NCBI GenBank assembly: GCA_025201345.1
Contig: JAIXMG010000001.1
Location: 930,001-994,000 of the forward strand
Direction: 5' to 3'
Length of the DNA stretch: 64,000 nt
Origin: Thamnidium elegans
Lineage: Eukaryota > Mucoromycota > Mucoromycetes > Mucorales > Mucoraceae
The notes below the pieces were generated by a model. The model did not search any database. It was not told the DNA's origin and saw only the letters and a program-made list of their open reading frames with translations. The position numbers and the translations under genes were made by a program. Below, one piece after another: positions 1-10,537 of this stretch; positions within the stretch are counted from its first letter, which is position 1; every line of letters begins with the position of its first letter.

Positions 1-1
1 G

Positions 2-1444
2 GCTTCAGCTGAATGCGTAGCTGATTTTTTCTATGAAGAAATCGTAATGCGTTTTGGATGTCCTAATGAAATAATTACGGATCGTGGATCGAATTTTACA
101 AGTAATTTAATGAAAGCATACGTGCATCGCCTCGGTACCAATCACAAGCTAACTTCTGCTTTCCATCCAAGGACGAATTCAAAAGTAGAAAGGTTTAATG
201 GAATTATCAAGCCTATCTTACGTAAATACGTAAATGGTGCAATTCATCGCTGGGATGATTTCTTGAATACTGCTCTCTTTGCTTGTCGCATTAGGAAACA
301 TACTACTACAGGTATAAGCCCTTTTAAATTGACTTACGGTAGAGATCCTCGTTTACCTGGTGATACTCTACGACCTTATATTGATTCTGACAGCGCAAAA
401 GATCCTCGTACTGTAGCTGACTATACATCAAGAGAACTTGAATCTTTGGGCCAACTACGTGCCGCTGCCGAATTTCGGATAAAAGCTGTTAATACCCGGG
501 ATAAAGAAAAATGGGATGCTTCTGTAAGACCTGTTCATTTTGAACCTGGTGAATTAGTGTTATTGACAAATGAAGGTCGTTATGGTTTGGAGCCTTTCCA
601 TAAAGGTCCCTATATGGTTTTACAACATTATCCTGAATATGGTACATACAAGCTAGAGACTCTTGAAGGTAAACCATTAGACTCACTAATCCATGTTGAT
701 CGTCTCAAGAAGGCACATGGACATAAACCTCTGGAACCGTGGTATGAACCGTCTTCTTTTCTTCGTCGTCCTGTCGTTTCAGCAAACACACATGATGACT
801 CCCACTTCTCTACTGTAGCTAATTATAAACAGAATTCTTCAAGACCAATGAATAATCCTATCATTGTAGAAGATAGTAATAGTAATTCTGCATCGTATTA
901 TTACGCTTCACCAACGGCTATCCCTACAATACCTCAAATTATTGATGTCCCAATTGACGTACCAGTTGAAGTTGCCGAGGATTTGATTACTACTCCTACC
1001 TTACCTGTAGCTGAAAACGTGTCGAATTTATTGCTTGATAATGCTGATAGTGACAAAGATGATGCCTCTTCTATGGTTTTATCTACTATTACTACAAATG
1101 AAGAATTAACAGTATCAAATAGTAGTCATAGCCAAGTTACAAATATGGATTTCATAACTGAAGATAATTCCTTCTTGTCAAACATAGTTGAAGTAATTTC
1201 TGTTACATCATCAGTAGATGAAGTTATTAGTTTACCAGATGAAATGCCGGGGGATATTCGAATGGAACATACAAATCAGTTGATATCATCCACTCATTCA
1301 TCACAAATAGATGAAGTAACAAGTGATCCAGATATAGTCGAACAAGCACCAATACTTGATGTTCTAAATAGCAACGTAACACTACCTTCTTCTCCTACGG
1401 ATCATATTGTGGTTGATGCAATTGAGAAATGTTTCTGTTACTAA
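2..1444 (+). CDS. Ty3/Gypsy retrotransposon integrase, C-terminal part (cut by window edge)
   Basis: The open frame runs in from the window edge; the first Met at 47 is internal, not a real start. The second catalytic Asp of the integrase core is seen in EIITDRGSNF, and the Glu in NSKVERFNG. An integrase C-terminal region with a KGPYMVLQ segment follows. After about residue 240 there is a roughly 220-residue Ser/Thr/Asp-rich tail with no domain I recognise. The first catalytic Asp, the zinc-binding HHCC region, RNase H and RT would lie upstream, outside the window. The piece itself shows no stops. No LTR was recognised downstream before the foldback element. The integrase call is secure; autonomy cannot be judged. 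Confidence 0.85.
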   Translation, partial: ASAECVADFFYEEIVMRFGCPNEIITDRGSNFTSNLMKAYVHRLGTNHKLTSAFHPRTNSKVERFNGIIKPILRKYVNGAIHRWDDFLNTALFACRIRKHTTTGISPFKLTYGRDPRLPGDTLRPYIDSDSAKDPRTVADYTSRELESLGQLRAAAEFRIKAVNTRDKEKWDASVRPVHFEPGELVLLTNEGRYGLEPFHKGPYMVLQHYPEYGTYKLETLEGKPLDSLIHVDRLKKAHGHKPLEPWYEPSSFLRRPVVSANTHDDSHFSTVANYKQNSSRPMNNPIIVEDSNSNSASYYYASPTAIPTIPQIIDVPIDVPVEVAEDLITTPTLPVAENVSNLLLDNADSDKDDASSMVLSTITTNEELTVSNSSHSQVTNMDFITEDNSFLSNIVEVISVTSSVDEVISLPDEMPGDIRMEHTNQLISSTHSSQIDEVTSDPDIVEQAPILDVLNSNVTLPSSPTDHIVVDAIEKCFCY

Positions 1445-1592
1445 TACATTAACTGATTGGTATTTTATGGTTTATACTTATTTTCACAAGCTTTAAAAAA
1501 ATCGCCATAATTTAAAAATATTCTTATATATCAACTCTAATACTATTTATAGTGCCACTAAAAATTTAAAATATACTCTTTTTGGGGTTAAA

Positions 1593-2615
1593 AGCTAATA
1601 TATGGCCACCGCTGGATCTGGAATAATTGAGAGGGTTAAAAAATTACTATAAAAGGCGATTTTTTCTTGTGTAACATACTGCCAGAATCATTTTTGAGAG
1701 TTTTTGGTTGATTTCAATTTTTCATTTATAGTCACATTATTTATAATCAATAAGCCTCTATCGTACGTCGTTTGTTAAGAAGTCAATTAGAAACATAATA
1801 CGCATCGCTGTTACTGTAATTGACTTTCTGAAAAGTATACAGTAGCGGCTCTATTTAAGGGTGACAGAAATTCCTGGGAAATCCACCCTTAAATAGAGCC
1901 GCTACTGTATTTATTATTCCAAATTGCTCATTCATTAATGTCTTGTTGAAACTGTCTAAGTTTCATATTGTGATAAGCGCTTATTCAATCCATAATATGT
2001 ATATAAGACACACTTTTTCATTAATAAAAACAGCAATCTATTCTTAGTCTGATAATTATCTAGTTATTTTACTTTTTTATTTTATTTTTTTGATATAACT
2101 TTTACTTTATAACCGTTAATATCACAGACAACTTATTTTTATTCTGATAATTATTTAGCTATTTTACTTTATTTTTTATTTGTGTATTTATGGTTTTTGA
2201 TGATATGTAATTAAAATAAATAAAAGTAGCGAAGCTTGTTTTTATAATTATTTTAATATACATTGAAATCAAAAAAACATTTGTAACATAAATATTTCTC
2301 ATTCCCATATAAAAAGACGGCTTATACAAGTATTCGATCGATCTCCCACGGTTTACGATTTATTTGACGAAATCGTAACATCAAAACTCACTTATTTTGG
2401 CAAGATATCCATATAGACGATTTCTGGGCTTATTTCAAGTATGTCATGTGACTATAAACGAAAAAATTGAAATCAACCAAAAACTCTCAAAAATGATTTT
2501 GGCAGTATGTTACACGAAGGTTACACAAACTATGTTACACAAGAAAAATCGCCTTTTATAGTAATTTTTTAACCCTCTCAATTATTCCAGATCCAGCGGT
2601 GGCCATATATTAGCT
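1593..2615. mobile_element. Foldback/MITE-like element with about 140-170-bp terminal inverted repeats
   Basis: The left arm (from AGCTAATATATGGCCACC at 1593 to about 1735) recurs as its reverse complement at about 2446-2615. The match runs through the whole arm. One difference is an extra 20-odd bases in the right arm near 2508-2530, where a TGTGTAAC motif is repeated. No coding frame spans the roughly 0.7-kb interior, which carries a separate perfect hairpin. The segment at 2247-2305 is nearly repeated at 19911-19972. This is a non-autonomous DNA element; its superfamily and target duplication could not be settled. Confidence 0.75.
1838..1909. repeat. Perfect 26-bp-arm hairpin inside the foldback element
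   Basis: Arms 1838-1863 and 1884-1909 are exact reverse complements around a 20-base loop. The outer sequence AATAGAGCCGCTACTGTA is also found at 18893-18910, just before the OTU-like ORF, so it is probably the terminus of a second repeat family inserted here as a head-to-head pair. Confidence 0.8.
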
Positions 2616-2684
2616 AAGATCCTTACAATTTTCATAATAACATGTCATTTTGCTTAATCTTTTTTATTTGATACTTTTTATAGA

Positions 2685-3164
2685 TTGTTCAGGAGTTTAT
2701 TTTCATGTAAAACATTTCTCATTGATAATCCTGTCTTACAACAGTATATATTTTCTTCACCGCCGTTATCCGGTCCACCTCCTACTCCTAGAATACGACC
2801 AGTCGTTACTGACGTTATTACCAGTGATATGTCGGTTTCTTCCTCACCTCAACGGTCCCAATCACCAATGTTAGAGGGTGATTTTACTTTCTCTTGTCCT
2901 GTCGTTCCCGATTCCGTACCTTCACCTCCTCATCCTCAACCAGGTATTCACCAATTTCGTTTTGCTAGTGTTGTTCCAGGAGTAACAAAAATTTCGAAGG
3001 GGGGTAATGTCGAGCCAGAGCTAATGGCAAGTATAGAAGATACACCAGAATTCATAGTAAACTGGAATCAGAATAAGACAAAGAGGTTCAGACCTGTGGC
3101 ACCTACATCTAGGCGAATAGCTAAGAAGAGAAGAATAAGTGACACAGATCTAAGCCCAATATAA
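2685..3164 (+). CDS. Hypothetical Pro/Ser-rich ORF, possibly the tail of a retroelement protein
   Basis: This 159-residue frame has no recognised domain. From about residue 20 it is Pro/Ser-rich, and it ends with a basic stretch (RRIAKKRRISD) that resembles a nuclear localisation signal. It lies right after the foldback element. It could be the tail of a gene whose upstream part was displaced by that insertion; the segment before it (2650-2690) looks like intron-type sequence ending in TATAG. The true start is unknown. Confidence 0.35.
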   Translation: MFRSLFSCKTFLIDNPVLQQYIFSSPPLSGPPPTPRIRPVVTDVITSDMSVSSSPQRSQSPMLEGDFTFSCPVVPDSVPSPPHPQPGIHQFRFASVVPGVTKISKGGNVEPELMASIEDTPEFIVNWNQNKTKRFRPVAPTSRRIAKKRRISDTDLSPI

Positions 3165-4803
3165 ATATATAGGAGAGAATTATTATATAAATCTCTCACT
3201 TGCATATAATAAAGAAACATCTTTCTTTCTGCTATTTTATAACTATATTCTTTGTAATAAGTTTTATACTTCCTTACTCTTAGTTAAAAGCTTATTACTT
3301 GTAAGACAATATTATTGGTGGAATATCATTAATATTCGTCTTGACATAGTTTTTTCTTTTTTATTAATATAACAGTGACATATGCAGAATAATAACTCTT
3401 GAATTCCTCTCTTCCTAATGATCATAAACAGTTGAAATTAATTTTATATCTAAATGTAGCTTTATTCAAGACCATAATTTTTATAGTTTGCCAAAATCTA
3501 AGTTTTACCGAAAGTTATAGCGCTGTTTGAAAATGACTGAATTAAAGCAATTTATTGGCTGTAAAATATATTTAAAAGGATGTGAACCTAATGCCACATT
3601 AGATTTAAATTTGTATGAATTAATTTTTATAACGATATCTACGATATTGGCAGCGATATTATCATATCGGTCCATTTTTACTAAGCCATCTTGCGCAGTT
3701 TTAAAGATCAAACTTCCAAACCTTTTTAGGTGGCTGCGTAGAATTTTTACGCATCTCTCTGCAAAATTTCAGGCTCCTACTACCATTATTCCAATAGTTA
3801 TTAGCTGGGACCTATCTTAAATGGTGGCCAAAAACTCCAGGAGAAATGAGCGTTTAAAGTGATTTATAACGAAATCGTTACTTTTTTTAAAAAAAATATG
3901 AAACAAAAGTTTCTTACGAGAATTGAATTAGCGACCATACCTACGATCAACGATACTTATGCCACTACACCGTAGCGGCAATCATATTTTTCCTTACTTG
4001 TTTTAAAACAAGTACGTATACAATAAAATTTAAAAATGTCATTACTCCAGAAGAAAACGCCACAGTAGTTTCAAAAGTTTTTCCTAGTTAGTTCTAAAGC
4101 TTTTGCTTCCGTAGATATTTACTGCTGTACGCTATAATATTTTCACGAAAAGATATGTCAACTCTTACATATTACCGATTTAAAGAATAATTGAGCTGTA
4201 AAAATTGGAAATAAAAGCTACAATTATTTGTAATCTAATGTTTTCTATCACCTAACTTATTTTTGTAACGATAAGATTAGTACTGATGAAGTTATTTCCG
4301 TATTCGTCAGTTTTTACTATTTAAACTTCCGCAATTTTGATCTCCGGTGCATGAAACTTAATTCCCAATTAGATAAAATTTTTTAAACGCTATTCCCGAA
4401 ATTTCAGACCTCTACTACCTTTGGTTCGGCCGTGGTTTCGTGGGACCTATCTTAAATGGTGGCCCGTGTTTAAACATTTTATCGGCTTGAGTAATATTTT
4501 AATTTAAAGAGAAAAGCCTCGGCTATAAATGATGTAACTTATGCGCTTGTAACTTTACTACAAGTTGAATGGTCAGGTCTCAAATATTCCTTGTCTATAA
4601 TTTAAGAAAAAAATTAAATAGGTTACATTAGAATTCAACAGCATTCCTCTAGATTGAAATGTCGAATAAATTTCAAAATTGCTCCGAGTTATGCTGTATA
4701 TGCGTCCTTACTAAAAATATTAAAAAAGTATATAAAGAACTGTTTAACGTTTCATATTCTATCATTTCTAATTTGGTTTACCTTTTATATTGAATATTAC
4801 ATT
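3165..4803. other. AT-rich non-coding stretch with a 24-bp direct repeat
   Basis: No convincing gene is seen. The 24-bp sequence at 3806-3829 (TGGGACCTATCTTAAATGGT then GGCC) is repeated in the same orientation at 4441-4464. Each copy is preceded by a similar stretch (AAATTTCAG, then a CTCCTACTACC/CTCTACTACC run). These look like two copies of one end of a DNA transposon or of a short repeat. The second copy abuts the Tc1 element, which starts at about 4463. Confidence 0.5.
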
Positions 4804-5823
4804 ATGGTTCCCCGTTTATCCTCTGAATTCAAGAATTCGATCAAGTCTTTGCTGTTCCGTAAAGTACCTTACTCTAGCATTATGAAAATGTATCCAACAG
4901 TTTCCAAAAGTACGTTGACTCGCCTTAGGAAGCGTTACCTAGGTGATGGTCATGTGGCCAATGGTGGAAGACCAAGCAAAATTACCAATCAAACCAAGTC
5001 TTATATCGCAAGAAAGCTTCGAACAGGTGCGCTAGATAGTCCTCGAGGTGTCCGTGAGCTTTTGAGTTCCGAGAAAGTATATATGTCATTGAGTGGCATC
5101 CGAAAGTCTCTCCGACAAATGGGTTTTAAGGCTAAAAGAAAAGTCAAAACGAATTTCGTTAGTAAAAAGAACATGAAGCTTCGTCTGGCGTGGGCCAAAA
5201 ACCATAAGCATTTGACAATAGACCAGTGGCGTCAGTGGGTATTTTCTGACGAGACCAGGGTAAATATGTGGGGCGCCGATGGCAATTCTTTTTATTGGTC
5301 AGATGGTGGTAAAATCTTACGGCCTCATCAAATGGTGCCTCAGATACAAGGAGATGGTGGAGGAGTTCTTTTCTGGAGTTGCATAACAGCAAAAGGACCT
5401 GGGTATGGTACTACAATTATTGAGGGAGCTGTTAATTCAGAGGAGTACGTTAAGATTTTAGGTACATCTTTAATAGATACACTTGACCACATTGACATGA
5501 CCCCAAATAACATACGTTTCCAGCAAGATAACGCAACACCCCACACTTCTATAATCGCAAAACAGTGGTTTACAAACAACGGATTCTCTGTAGATACTGT
5601 GCTAGACTGGCCTGCGCAAAGTCCAGATTTGAATCCGATAGAACATGTGTGGTACCAGTTAAATAATTACCCAACGAGGCCTGCAACCAAAGAAGAACTA
5701 GCAGATCGAATCGAGAAGGAATGTTATAGACTTACTCAAGAGGACTGTCTTAAATATATTGACAGTATGCCGGCTCGAATTCAAGCAGTGATCAAGGCCA
5801 AAGGAGGAGCAACTCGCTATTGA
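4804..5823 (+). CDS. Tc1/mariner transposase, intact
   Basis: Predicted cut-and-paste DDE transposase of 339 residues, the usual size for Tc1 proteins, with no internal stop. An N-terminal helix-turn-helix region (SSIMKMYPTVSKSTLTRLRK) is followed by a second DNA-binding repeat and a GRPSK linker. The catalytic triad is visible: D in VFSDETRVN, D in RFQQDNATPHTS, and E in SPDLNPIEHVW. I count 37 residues between the second Asp and the Glu (DD37E spacing). The frame extends 50 codons upstream to 4654, but the Met at 4804 gives a normal N-terminus. A nearly identical but truncated copy lies at 10538-11213. Terminal inverted repeats were not resolved by eye. Confidence 0.9.
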   Translation: MVPRLSSEFKNSIKSLLFRKVPYSSIMKMYPTVSKSTLTRLRKRYLGDGHVANGGRPSKITNQTKSYIARKLRTGALDSPRGVRELLSSEKVYMSLSGIRKSLRQMGFKAKRKVKTNFVSKKNMKLRLAWAKNHKHLTIDQWRQWVFSDETRVNMWGADGNSFYWSDGGKILRPHQMVPQIQGDGGGVLFWSCITAKGPGYGTTIIEGAVNSEEYVKILGTSLIDTLDHIDMTPNNIRFQQDNATPHTSIIAKQWFTNNGFSVDTVLDWPAQSPDLNPIEHVWYQLNNYPTRPATKEELADRIEKECYRLTQEDCLKYIDSMPARIQAVIKAKGGATRY

Positions 5824-6418
5824 GATGTTTTCCTATTTTAATAAAATCCACTATTTTACTTTATTCATTAAAATTTTGTATTATACTAAATATATTTTTA
5901 CAAATATTATGTCACTTGAAAGCCTCTTTAATTCTGAAGATGTGATATTAGCTACAAGATTTTGAAGCAAGCACAAAAAAAATGGGAAGAAAAGCAAGTA
6001 ATTTCCCAATTGGATGGTACCATTTTTCCCCTCACAGTATTTACATATTTGTATTGTCTCTTTCTAAAACTGTTACTTAATATAGTTGACTCTACATTGA
6101 TAAAGGTTTGTGCACCTTTTTTTTTTTTTTTTTTTTTTTTCGTAAATGTATAATTTGATACAAAATAAAGATAATTATTTGGTTTGCCATAAGAATGATT
6201 ATAAATGATGAAAGTAACAATGAGACCATAATACAATATTAGTTCCTATAACGTATATGGTACCAAATTGACCATAATACAATAATTATATATGGGAAAA
6301 AAGAGGACATAATATAACATTGATACCATATATATCATATCGTAACAAATAGACCATAATAGGCTATACGTTACCAAATTTCTTATAGTAACATATAGGC
6401 GATAATAGGAAATAAGAG

Positions 6419-7817
6419 CACTGTGGCCAGATAAAGTTGTTTTTTATACTAATAACAGTAGAAGTGTTTCTAAATATGCACACTGTAAATTCGGAAACTA
6501 TGAGATAGTATGGTTACTGAATTTAGTATCCATGTATACTGGATTTATTATGCAGTATATTTTCCACTGAACGCAGTAAGTTGGATACTGAAATTGAAAT
6601 GGTATCTTATATACCCTATTTAGTAGAAATTCCACTAAAAAATACGTCATGAGTCTGTTTATTCAGTAACCATTGCTCTTTATTCAGTAGCCATTGCTCT
6701 TTATTTAGTAGCCATTATTTTTTATTCAGTAACCATTATTTTTTATTTAGTAAATTCTCTGTTTATTCAGTAACCATTGCTCTTTATTTAGTAGCCATTA
6801 TTTTTTATTTAGTAGCCGTTGTTCTTTATTCAGTAGCCATTTATAACAACTTACTTCTACATAATATATATGGTTAAAATCTGTTTTACATAAATAGTGT
6901 TATTATCAAACTTACAAGTAAATAAAAAGCCAAGACATATGGTTAAACGGTTTCTTCTCTGTAAATATATAAACGTTTGTAGATATTAATAGGTGGTAAA
7001 TAAAAATAACTAAAGGATGTGTACCTTAAGGTGAACCATAATAGTATTCAATGGTTAAATATCTAAAAACAAACGAACAAAAAAAAAATTGTTTTAGCAG
7101 TGGAACAAAATAAAAAAAAATACTTTACTTAGCGTTTAGGGATACAATAGAGGCGAATGAACTAGAGAAGAAGAAAAACAGTTATGTTCCATTTCAAGAG
7201 ATTCAGTTTATTGTTACCATTGAGATTAGTCTTTTGTGTATAAAGTGAAGTAAAAGTATATATAAAAAAGGAAAAGAAAAAAAAAGGGGGGGGGGAAAGG
7301 CAAGGTCGCTTACGTCTGCGGTTGAAAAAAAAAAAGTCACCTTCTGCTTGGCTAAACGACCTCTTTTTTTATACGTGATTCTGAAATTTATATGGTAAGT
7401 CTTACGTATACTGAAAAAAAGAAAGCACGAATATATGTAGTAAATCAATTTTTTTTATTATCGTAGCGTCTCTATTTTTTTTTTTTGGATAACGTGGCAG
7501 TGTCTTTTTTTCTTTTTTTTTTCTTTAAATAAATTTATATATTTGTCTATATTATTTGTACTTTGATAATTAACTTATTCCTCTATACATGTAAGTGCTA
7601 AGATCTAAACGACTATGACGCTGTAATATACCTATATGTTATAGAACATTGATATGCACCTTTTTAATATTTTAATTCCCGGGTAAAGAAAAAATCTAAA
7701 TTTAGAATAAAAAAAAAGGGGAAGAGTATTTTCTACTGAAAATAGCGGAATATATTCCGTATTTAGTAACTATGTCCACTAATAACAGTATCATTTACTA
7801 AATATCTGGCCATAGTG
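6419..7817. mobile_element. CACTA-like non-autonomous element (1.4 kb, 3-bp TSD GAG)
   Basis: The left terminus is CACTGTGGCCAGATA at 6419. The right terminus in reverse complement is CACTATGGCCAGATA (7803-7817). A 3-bp GAG flanks both sides (6416-6418 and 7818-7820), as expected for CACTA/EnSpm insertion. No transposase frame is present. The interior has a 21-bp tandem array (6658-6840) and long A/T tracts. It sits inside a larger CACTA-like sequence. Confidence 0.7.
6658..6840. repeat. 21-bp minisatellite, about nine units
   Basis: Units follow TTTATTCAGTAACCATTGCTC with variants at the C/T after TTTATT, A/G in GTAACC/GTAGCC, and the last six bases. It lies about 240 bp inside the left end of the CACTA-like element, so it may be its subterminal transposase-binding array. 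Confidence 0.8.
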
Positions 7818-8183
7818 GAGCCCATATAAAATATGGTCTCATGTTACCGTATACACCACTATACTAACTCATATTTACCATATCTGACTTAATAAATTAT
7901 GGTCACAGAATCGTCTCATATGGTAAAAATTTTACCATAACCTCCGCCTTAGTGTCATGGTATGTACTTCCCAGACAATAATGCACCCATGAGGCCTATA
8001 AATGATTTTATCCGTGGTAATCCTGTAAGTAATAATATAGACGCTTTTTTTTTAAAAAAAAATACTAACCACAGCTTGTTGGAATAATTACAGGAAAAAT
8101 CAATATGTCGCCCAAGTATATTTTCTACTATGACCACTTTCTCTGGTTCCAGTATGTTCGGACTCGATGAGTTGCATTTGATA

Positions 8184-9972
8184 CACTAAGGCGAGCAGAA
8201 ATGATAAATTTATCATTAATGATTAAGATTTATCACTGATGATTAGGATTATCATTGATGATTGGGACTATCATCAGTGCTTGATTTATCATCAGTGATA
8301 ATAATTTATCATTAATGATTCAGCTATCAATATCGCTAGTTTAACCTTAATAAAATTTATTTGTAAGAAAAAAAAAAGATTATAGCTCTTATTGGATCAT
8401 TAAAAGGTCATTACATAAAATATTTATTCAATAATAGGGTATCGATAGCACATTTTGAGATACATTTATATAGAAAATAAGGAATTATAAAATAAAGCGA
8501 TATTTTTTATTATTTACAAATGATTTTTTGTGGGATTTATGTATATTAAGGGAAAGGGTATATGTTTATATAACAGTCTGCTATTATCTTCTATTATGGA
8601 CAGGAATTAATTAGGGTATAGTAAAGTAAGAGGATAATACACACATGAAAGAAGCTAATACCCTGAATAAAAGAAAGAGTTAGAATAAAATATTAAGTCT
8701 GAATCAAGTGATATAATTACCATTTAGCTTTACAAAAAGCAAAAAAGCCTTAGAGTGAGTAGTAATAGAAATACAAGCTTTATAAAATAAAAACAATAGT
8801 GTTAGAGCTAAATAAATTATATACTTGACAGAACATTACCTGATCTCGAAGAATGAGATGAATTACAACATGATTGGGAACAATTGTACACAAAGTTCAA
8901 AAAAAAAAAGAACTTTTATTTATTTGTAAAAAAAAAAAGAAAAAAGGAAGGAAAAGTAAAATAAAAAACGAAAGGAAAAGTAAAATAAAGAAAAAAACAA
9001 GCTATTTATATAAAAAAAAAAAAGAAAAGAAAAGAAAGGCAAAGATTCTATTGGTCTAACCTCTTTTTCTTTTCTCTCCTAATACCTGATTAACTCCATC
9101 AATACTTACCTGTGATAATTCAATTTCTTCTACCATATCAGCGATTGAATACTCGTCGACTTCAATAGCGACCTATTATGTCAATCCTAAAAAAAAAAAG
9201 TTAATAATACGAATAAAAATAAAATAGCTTACGTTCGATTTCCTTCCGGCCTTTCTTGAACCTTCGTTACGGATAGGTACGTGATTTCTCCTTCCACAGC
9301 ATTCCATAAAGACATGTCAACAAATGCAGGCAAGATTAATGACTTGTTGTAGTAGTACTATTTTTTTTTCTTCGTTTAATGATAATAATAATAATAAAAG
9401 GTTAATAAAAAGATTGTTTTGTCTCAAAAAAAAAAAAAGATTTATTTACTTTGATCGTGACTTGCGATTTCTTAAGTGATGTTTATTGTGAATATTTGTT
9501 AACGAAAGTCTCGATGTTCCTAATAGAATAATCCGTGAAAGTTATTTTACGATTCTGGTTGACGGCAGTATTAATTTAGAATTAAGAAAAAATAAAATAA
9601 AGAAGTTACAATGATGCTTCAAAAAAAAATGCTCGTATATATAGTATTTCACTGGACGGAATATTAAATATAACGGTAAGTCAGTGTTATGAAAAGAAAA
9701 ATATTATTCACTGATAAACTTATCATCAATGATTGTCTAACGATTGAGATCACTTTTATTTCAAACGACGATTTTTTGTTAGCAAAAAAAAAAAAAAAAA
9801 AAAAAAAAAAGTGAGAAAAAAAAGTAAATCTGTGCTTAATTTAGAGGAGCTTCAATCTCACTGATAATTTTATTTCTGTACAGCTTAATTTGAATCATTA
9901 CTGATGCTGTAATCAGTCCACTGATTCTGCAATCATTGATGATTAAATTTATCATTTTTTCTCGCCATAGTG
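8184..9972. mobile_element. CACTA-like element (1.79 kb, 3-bp TSD ATA)
   Basis: The left end CACTAAGGCGAG and the right end (reverse complement CACTATGGCGAG) are followed by a shared inner stretch, AAATGATAAATTTA. Both sides carry ATA (8181-8183 and 9973-9975). Subterminal regions (8205-8335 and 9700-9955) are packed with ATCATnnATGAT palindromes. There is no transposase frame; the interior has A-tracts and two possible minus-strand exons. Confidence 0.75.
9233..9357 (-). pseudogene. Possible captured exon inside the CACTA-like element
   Basis: On the minus strand an exon-like block lies between an acceptor (AATAG at about 9358) and a donor (GTAAGC at 9232). It reads through about 40 codons without stop, including MSLWNAVEGEITYLSV. 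A second block downstream (about 9105-9175, ending at GTAAGT) is open in one frame, but the phases do not join cleanly. It could be a captured host exon or a decayed transposase exon; the family is not recognised. Confidence 0.35.
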
Positions 9973-10188
9973 ATAGCAAGAGGTATCGGTAAACAGGTGT
10001 ACGAGTTGATCACTATTGCTAATCTTCCAGCAAGTCAAGGATCTTTATTTTACTACACTAACGATGACGGAACAAAGAATACCCAAGATTACCCTTTTTA
10101 CATTAGCAGAAACGACCTAAAAGCAATTGGTGAGAGTATTGCAAAATCAAGAAAATTTATACCTACATCATTTCAAGGAAGTTTTGAT

Positions 10189-10537
10189 TGTGGTAAAATC
10201 ACACATAAAATAAAATATATAATAATCGATGAACCATCGATTATAAAACATAACAAACCTTAGGTATCAAAATGAACCTTATATATAAAAAAGCGCAGGA
10301 TCTAGAAATCAAGATCCTCAGGCTATAAAAATCACTAGATCAAATCTACGTGTAACGATCAATCACAATAGTGTGACCACTATTGCAAAAGACTATAAAT
10401 AAGAAATCATAGTTAGCAATCCCTTTTACCGGGATTGATTTTTACAATTAAAATAAGAAATAAACGTTATTGGACATTTAATCTTATTCACCTGTTTTTA
10501 TTAATTTTTCTGTGTTAAATCAAAGTATTTCTCCACA
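10189..10537. mobile_element. 349-bp solo LTR, copy 1 (no TSD, probably recombinant)
   Basis: It begins TGTGGTAAAATCAC and ends TATTTCTCCACA, so TG...CA ends with 5-bp inverted TGTGG/CCACA. It is the same length as, and nearly identical to, the copy at 18002-18350. Flanking pentamers differ (TTGAT and CTTTT), so this is not a simple insertion. It joins the broken gene on the left to a truncated Tc1 on the right, as expected after recombination between two LTR copies. Confidence 0.75.

Larger units (their letters stand above)
6180..7954. mobile_element. Probable third CACTA-like element; only its right end is clear
   Basis: The end at 7941-7954 reads, in reverse complement, CACTAAGGCGGAGG, like the end of the element at 8184. 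Inside, GACCATA and GGTAACC-type motifs recur at both sides (about 6200-6400 and 7820-7940), as subterminal repeats do in CACTA elements. The left terminus was not found, so the start given here is approximate. The 1.4-kb element at 6419-7817 is nested within it. It adjoins a transposon gene that resumes at 7955. Confidence 0.4.
7955..10188 (+). pseudogene. Broken transposon-type gene, split by a CACTA insertion and cut by an LTR
   Basis: Coding sequence is seen at 7956-8024 (with motif RPINDFIRG), 8094-8183 and 9976-10188. The first two pieces are joined by an intron (8025-8093, GTAAGT, TACTAAC branch site, CAG). The second and third become one frame if the 1789-bp element at 8184-9972 and one ATA copy are ignored (FGLDELHL then ARGIGKQVYELI). 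The frame is open to SFQGSFD at 10188, where the LTR begins. The protein resembles transposon-encoded hypothetical proteins of fungi, but I do not recognise the family with certainty. Both ends are missing. Confidence 0.6.

Noticed and set aside
6015..6039. 25 bp identical to the Gypsy RT fragment at 11247-11271
   Set aside because: The match stops on both sides and no longer frame is shared; too short to call an element copy, so it is only noted in the Gypsy entry.
6658..6840. Regular 21-bp repeats considered as a CRISPR-like array
   Set aside because: Units are directly adjacent without unique spacers, and the setting is a eukaryotic transposon; it is a minisatellite.
8874..9059. Lys-rich frame within the CACTA-like element
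   Set aside because: Low-complexity AAG/AAA repeats; no support as a gene.
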